NCBI RefSeq assembly: GCF_001039355.2
Contig: NW_019775828.1
Location: forward strand, 90,384 to 110,506
Length of the DNA stretch: 20,123 bases
Source of the DNA: Lingula anatina
Lineage: Eukaryota > Brachiopoda > Lingulata > Lingulida > Lingulidae
Reading direction: 5' to 3'
Below are positions 16,308 through 20,123 of the stretch, piece after piece. Made by a program: the position numbers and the translations under genes. The notes under the pieces were generated by a model that had not been told where the DNA came from, ran no database searches, and worked only from the letters and a program-made list of their open reading frames with translations. Within the stretch, counting starts at the first letter, position 1. Every line of letters begins with the position of its first letter.

Positions 16308-17046
16308 CAGTGTGTGTAGGCAGCTGGCAATTAACGTCTCGCGATTTAACTTGGCCTATGTAGTTGATGCGAAATTAATCCGTAACTTTTCAATGACAAC
16401 TGATATTAATTAAAAGACGCCGTGTAAGTGTTGCACGTATAAACCATGCAAGCATACGCCTACTGATACGATGATGCCTCACATAATTTCCCTGATCTTT
16501 CGATGTTTGTCTTGTAAAAAGGACCTTGCAGCAATTTTCTACTAGAATTGCCATTATAACATATTAACATTGGGTTCAACTAATGTCAAGAATTAATCGT
16601 ATGACTCTCCGAAACCCGTCTTATTTTCGCATTGAACTTTTAAGTTGGAAAATAACAGCATTTGAGAAACAACTTCACTCTATCGGCTTGTGACTGTCCT
16701 TTACTGTGACACACATCCGTTGATAAGTCAGCGTGGCGTTTTAATCTGGAAAAGGGGTTGATGCAGTTCCCTTCGTTCAGTGTTAAATGTAGGAATGGGG
16801 GCATAATGTCGTTTTCAGTGACAGGTAAAATTATAAGAATGTTATTGAGCATATTTTCTCTAAAGTAATTTTTAAATAAAAATGAAATTCCTCAAGCATA
16901 CAAAATGACCAATATTGAATATGAATGCACGCGTCCATAACACCAAATACCTTCAACTCCCAAAAGTTTGCTTTTAGTTACCATACATTAGCTCTTGCCG
17001 GTAAAACGTGACTTCCATTTTAAAGCTTCAGATCCGCTTCATATTG

Positions 17047-17052
<6 letters not shown>
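16308..17052. other. Upstream region of the GPCR
   Basis: Expected to hold promoter elements of the minus-strand GPCR. No repeat, RNA gene or coding exon that I can support; short frames such as 16640-16852 show no family features. Confidence 0.6.

Positions 17053-17096
<44 letters not shown>
17053..17096. repeat. (AT)22 microsatellite
   Basis: An uninterrupted 44-bp AT dinucleotide run. Confidence 0.95.
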
Positions 17097-17098
<2 letters not shown>

Positions 17099-17812
17099 TA
17101 CAGGTATGTGAAGCTTAAATCGGTTTTAGAGGGAGATGCGAGTATGCTTTCTCGATATGTATGCCAATAATACATTGCAACCTTCTCGCATCAAATGCCT
17201 TGAACATCTTATCTGGCGCTCAAAGTTATCTGGCCTAGATCACGTGGGTGCATTATCTCACGTAAGCTTTCCAGGGGTATTATACAAATCTATAGTCAAT
17301 AAGATAATTAATTACAAACCCGTCGGTTCAATTTGCCACTTCTCGCGTCTCCTTGTTCTTAGTATTTTATCATTAACCTTTGTGAACGGTTAGTTAGAAA
17401 CAACTCGCTCCAGCACTTTATAGTTTTTGCTTTTAGCTTAGTGGTAAAGACTGAATCAAGGTTCTCACCTAATTTCCTGGTAGAGAACTTTGATTTATGG
17501 ACTTTCTGTGTCATATTCTCAAACTCTTACGATACTCTTATGATTCCATTTGTAGTTTCATGCATATTAAAATCGCATGTATTATTATAAAATTCCCTTT
17601 CATTTAGTACAGGAAGCATCTGGGGACAATTTCACAAGAGAAACAATGGCTTAAGTTTAACTTAGCTTGATGTTGACTTGAATACTGTAAAAAATTACAT
17701 TCCCGAGAGGTACAATGTAAATCAGTTAGTAGTGCACCTATATTGGGAAATGGGCCTGCATTGACAAAAATGAATGAATTCCTTCTGAGTAAGGTTGACT
17801 TTTTTGTGTTCC
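17097..17812. other. Intergenic, nothing recognised
   Basis: AT-rich. The 85-codon open frame at 17136-17393 has no recognisable motif and no supporting splice context. Confidence 0.6.
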
Positions 17813-17853
17813 TTTTTTATTTATTTTTTTATTTTATTTTATCTTATCTTATT

Positions 17854-17892
<39 letters not shown>

Positions 17893-17895
17893 TTT
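17813..17895. repeat. (TTTA)n / T-rich microsatellite
   Basis: TTTA and TTTTA units, regular over the last 40 bp or so, degenerate at the left. Confidence 0.9.
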
Positions 17896-18462
17896 TGATA
17901 TTTCATTAAATCTAGTGCCGAATTATCCTTGATTGAAGTAAACCAATAAAAAATTGATCCTGTCATAATTTTTGGATACTTGTGTCTCTTGAATGTCCTT
18001 AAGCAGAACGAAAAGATCAAGTAGGAAGAATCAAAACAGGGCAGGCGGAGTGCAAGGTATTCCCTTATATTACCGTTAAACAGTTTAAAACAATCGTTTT
18101 GGTGATTTTTACCTATACGTGATCAATACTTCAATTTCAAACCCTCTGCCTCAAGGATCGCTGTTAACAGATCAAAATATTTGTGGCTGAGTCGAAAGAA
18201 AAATGTTGTCACATATATCCGCTTTGTCATTTAAGATATTACATGTAACTTTAGTTGTTGAAATAGGTTCTTCAGTCTGGTAATGATGACAGATAATTGG
18301 TTCGTGACAAAAGAATACTTGCGATCTTAATACATTTCCAAGAAGAAATGGCATCGAAGGTAAAGGAAATCGAAATTGCGCTTAAACCCCTAAGTTTAAT
18401 TATTACGTATGTCTGGAGTGGAAAACAGATGGAAAAAAGATTAAGAGAAATGTTAGTGGTGC
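17896..18462. other. Intergenic, nothing recognised
   Basis: AT-rich, ending at an (AAT)n run at 18463-18478. The 60-codon minus-strand frame at 18172-18354 looks like chance. Confidence 0.6.
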
Positions 18463-18478
18463 AATAATAATAATAATA

Positions 18479-18707
18479 TCCAGGATTAATTGAAGGGGGG
18501 GGGGGCGGATGCCAAGCCGACCCTCCCTCCTTGACGTGGGGTTCGGGCCCGCTGAAGGGCTTCGAATTTTTTTTTTGGTATTTTAGAAGGCGAACGGTGC
18601 CATTTGGTACGGTTTAGAACTATGATAGAGCTAGTCAAAATTCTTATTTCAAGACGGGGGTTGCAGGTTAAGGACCCCCTGACCCCTTTCCCCCAAATCT
18701 GCCACTG
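18479..18707. mobile_element. MITE-like element (~229 bp), family member 2
   Basis: Related to the intron-11 insertion at 10281-10521: shared blocks include CCAGGATTA followed by a G run at the left, GAACGGTGCCAT and GGTACGGT in the middle, AGCTAGTCAAAATTCT, and a right end that on the other strand reads CAGTGGCAGATTTGGGGG. The left terminal repeat seems truncated against the (AAT)n run. The open frames on both strands here are element sequence, not genes. Confidence 0.75.
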
Positions 18708-18810
18708 GCTGATTTGTACGGGCAGCACGGTTTTAAAGAACTTGATTGTTAATATTATAATTATTATCACCATTATTATAATTATCAAATTAAAAAAAGT
18801 AATAATAATT

Positions 18811-18970
18811 TGTTTTTCTGGTAGCAACATTCTGGAGAGGTTATGGACAGAATTTGATCATTTTTTCTGTTAGCAACATTCAGCAAAGGTTATGGAAAAA
18901 ATTTGATGAATTTCTTTTTCTGTTAGCAACATTCTGCAATGGTTATGGAAAGAATTTGATGAAATTTTCT
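18811..18970. repeat. Tandem repeat, about 3 x 50 bp
   Basis: CTG[T/G]TAGCAACATT starts at 18818, 18867 and 18920, each followed by GGTTATGGA and AATTTGAT. Units are 49 and 53 bp long and clearly similar. Confidence 0.9.
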
Positions 18971-19248
18971 AGACAGCTCAGAAATGACACCGTTTTGCTG
19001 GTGATTAATTAATTGTTTAATTAATTCATTAATCAATAATGAGAATTGAGTAAATAAAATAGTGCCTAATTTATAAAAAAAAATATAATAATACTTAGGC
19101 TACCTTGACGGAGATTTCCGAACACTGAGTGCTTTTCTTGTTTATTATCGTTATTAAAAAGGTGACTGATTTCTCTTAATCTTTAATAACACCATTTCAT
19201 AGTTGTTATCTCTACTAGATGTCTTCTCATTTACTCTGGTGGCCTTTT
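18971..19248. other. Intergenic, AT-rich
   Basis: Includes a TTAATTAATT-type near-palindrome at about 19004-19035. Nothing else recognised. Confidence 0.6.
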
Positions 19249-19278
19249 TATGTACAGACACAGATGTGTCTGTACATA
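19249..19278. repeat. Perfect hairpin, 14-bp arms and 2-nt loop
   Basis: TATGTACAGACACA (19249-19262) and TGTGTCTGTACATA (19265-19278) are exact reverse complements separated by GA. It sits just before the GTCGCC run. Confidence 0.95.
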
Positions 19279-19295
19279 TAGCCATCATCTGCGTC

Positions 19296-19351
19296 TGTCG
19301 TCGCCGTCGTCGCCGTCGGTGCCGTCGTCGCCGTCGTCGCCGTCGTCGCCG
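19296..19351. repeat. (GTCGCC)n microsatellite/minisatellite
   Basis: GTC and GTCGCC units over about 56 bp, GC-rich in an AT-rich setting. The minus-strand frame through it encodes a polyarginine run, which is an artefact. Confidence 0.9.
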
Positions 19352-19363
19352 TGCACTTTTACC

Positions 19364-19840
19364 GATAACACGATAAGTGGAAAAACATTTCACCTTTTGA
19401 CTTGAAACTTGCAGAACTGATGAATATTCATAATACGCAGGTCAAGTTCGAAAATCAGCATGATCGGGTCACTTTTAGGGAATTTATGCTGTTTTTTTAC
19501 TTTTTTCAGCATATATGCAGCACTGATAACACGATAAGTGGAAAACCATTTTACCTTTTGACTTGAAACTTACAGACCTGATGAATATTCATAATACGCA
19601 GGTAAAGTTCGAAAATCAGCATGATCGGGTCACTTTTAGGGAATTTATGCTGTTTTTTCACTATTTTCAATATAAATACAACACTGATAACACAATATAA
19701 GAAAAACGGATTGGCCAATTGTAATCATACTCACAGGAGTGGTCAATCTTACTAAAACGCAGGTTGAGTTCGAAAATCAGCATAATCGGGCCATTATTTT
19801 AGAAGTTATACTGTTTTTCACATTTCCTCAGATTCAATTA
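19364..19840. repeat. Tandem repeat, 3 x 161 bp
   Basis: GATAACAC starts at 19364, 19525 and 19686, a period of exactly 161 bp. Units 1 and 2 are nearly identical (shared GATGAATATTCATAATACGC and ATCAGCATGATCGGGTCAC); unit 3 is diverged and lacks the ATGAATATTCAT palindrome. No open frame. Confidence 0.93.
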
Positions 19841-20123
19841 TTAGGCATGTTAACAGTCTCATTATTTAACTAATAAGATGCCTAAAAGTGTTTGTTTGAT
19901 ATTTCCTGCATCTTTACAACATTGTTAGTTGATTATGTAAAAAACATGGTAAACTTGTTATCATGTATTGTGTAATAAAGTGTCAAAAATGGAAATAAAC
20001 TCATATCATTGCAGTTTGTCAGATTCAATCATCCACTATGTTCAGAATCTCAGAATGGAGGAAATTGGACATTTAACACTGTTCTATTGATACTTTTCCC
20101 ATCTCATCAATTTTCTTAGTTGG
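19841..20123. other. Terminal stretch, nothing recognised
   Basis: AT-rich, non-repetitive as far as I can see, no exon with acceptable splice signals. Confidence 0.5.

Noticed and set aside
15914-16363. 149-codon open frame on the + strand
   Set aside because: Antisense shadow of the GPCR; no family features, while the minus-strand frame has seven TM segments and class A motifs.
18486-18873. Overlapping open frames on both strands
   Set aside because: They lie in the MITE copy and an ATT-rich microsatellite; translated repeat.
19154-19393. Minus-strand frame with a long Arg run, like a protamine or RNA-binding tail
   Set aside because: The Arg run is the translated GTCGCC repeat; the rest has no protein-like features.
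1-20123. tRNA, rRNA or CRISPR array
   Set aside because: No T-loop GGTTCGAATC-type boxes with fitting partners, no rRNA-like segments and no regular short repeats with unique spacers.

Overview
This is eukaryotic nuclear DNA. The main gene is split by many introns with GT...AG (and one GC...AG) borders. The rest is AT-rich and carries microsatellites, MITE-like DNA transposon remnants and tandem repeats. The two gene types present, an SLC18B1-like transporter and an FMRFamide-receptor-like GPCR, together with the intron density point to an invertebrate animal, probably marine. The sequence alone does not settle the phylum.

Layout. (1) 1-919 holds the last two coding exons of an SLC18B1-like MFS transporter, + strand, cut by the window start. 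(2) 2435-10729 holds a complete tandem paralog on the same strand. I reconstructed it as 12 coding exons whose phases all agree, giving 467 residues with a 12-TM MFS layout. (3) The 3' ends of the two genes and their flanks (31 to about 1890, and 9719 to about 12600) are two copies of one duplicated block. One copy carries a later MITE insertion and a further unmatched stretch of about 0.94 kb. (4) 12600-15066 is mostly non-coding. It has two weak exon-like stretches on the minus strand and a retroposed-looking sequence that ends in a poly(A) tract. (5) 15067-16197 (possibly to 16302), minus strand, is an intronless rhodopsin-class GPCR, convergent with the transporter. (6) 16300-20123 is repeat-rich intergenic DNA: an (AT)n run, a (TTTA)n run, a second copy of the intron-11 MITE, a 3 x ~50 bp tandem repeat, a perfect hairpin, a (GTCGCC)n run and a 3 x 161 bp tandem repeat.

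The transporter would act as a proton-coupled vesicular or organellar carrier; human SLC18B1 is described as a polyamine transporter. The GPCR would act at the plasma membrane as a peptide receptor. Nothing in the sequence links the two in one pathway. I saw no rRNA, tRNA, CRISPR array or intact autonomous transposon. No wholly new system stands out. The most useful leads are the replacement-rich last exon between the paralogs, the duplicated 5' splice site, the twin CRE palindromes in an intron, and the unusual motif set of the GPCR.
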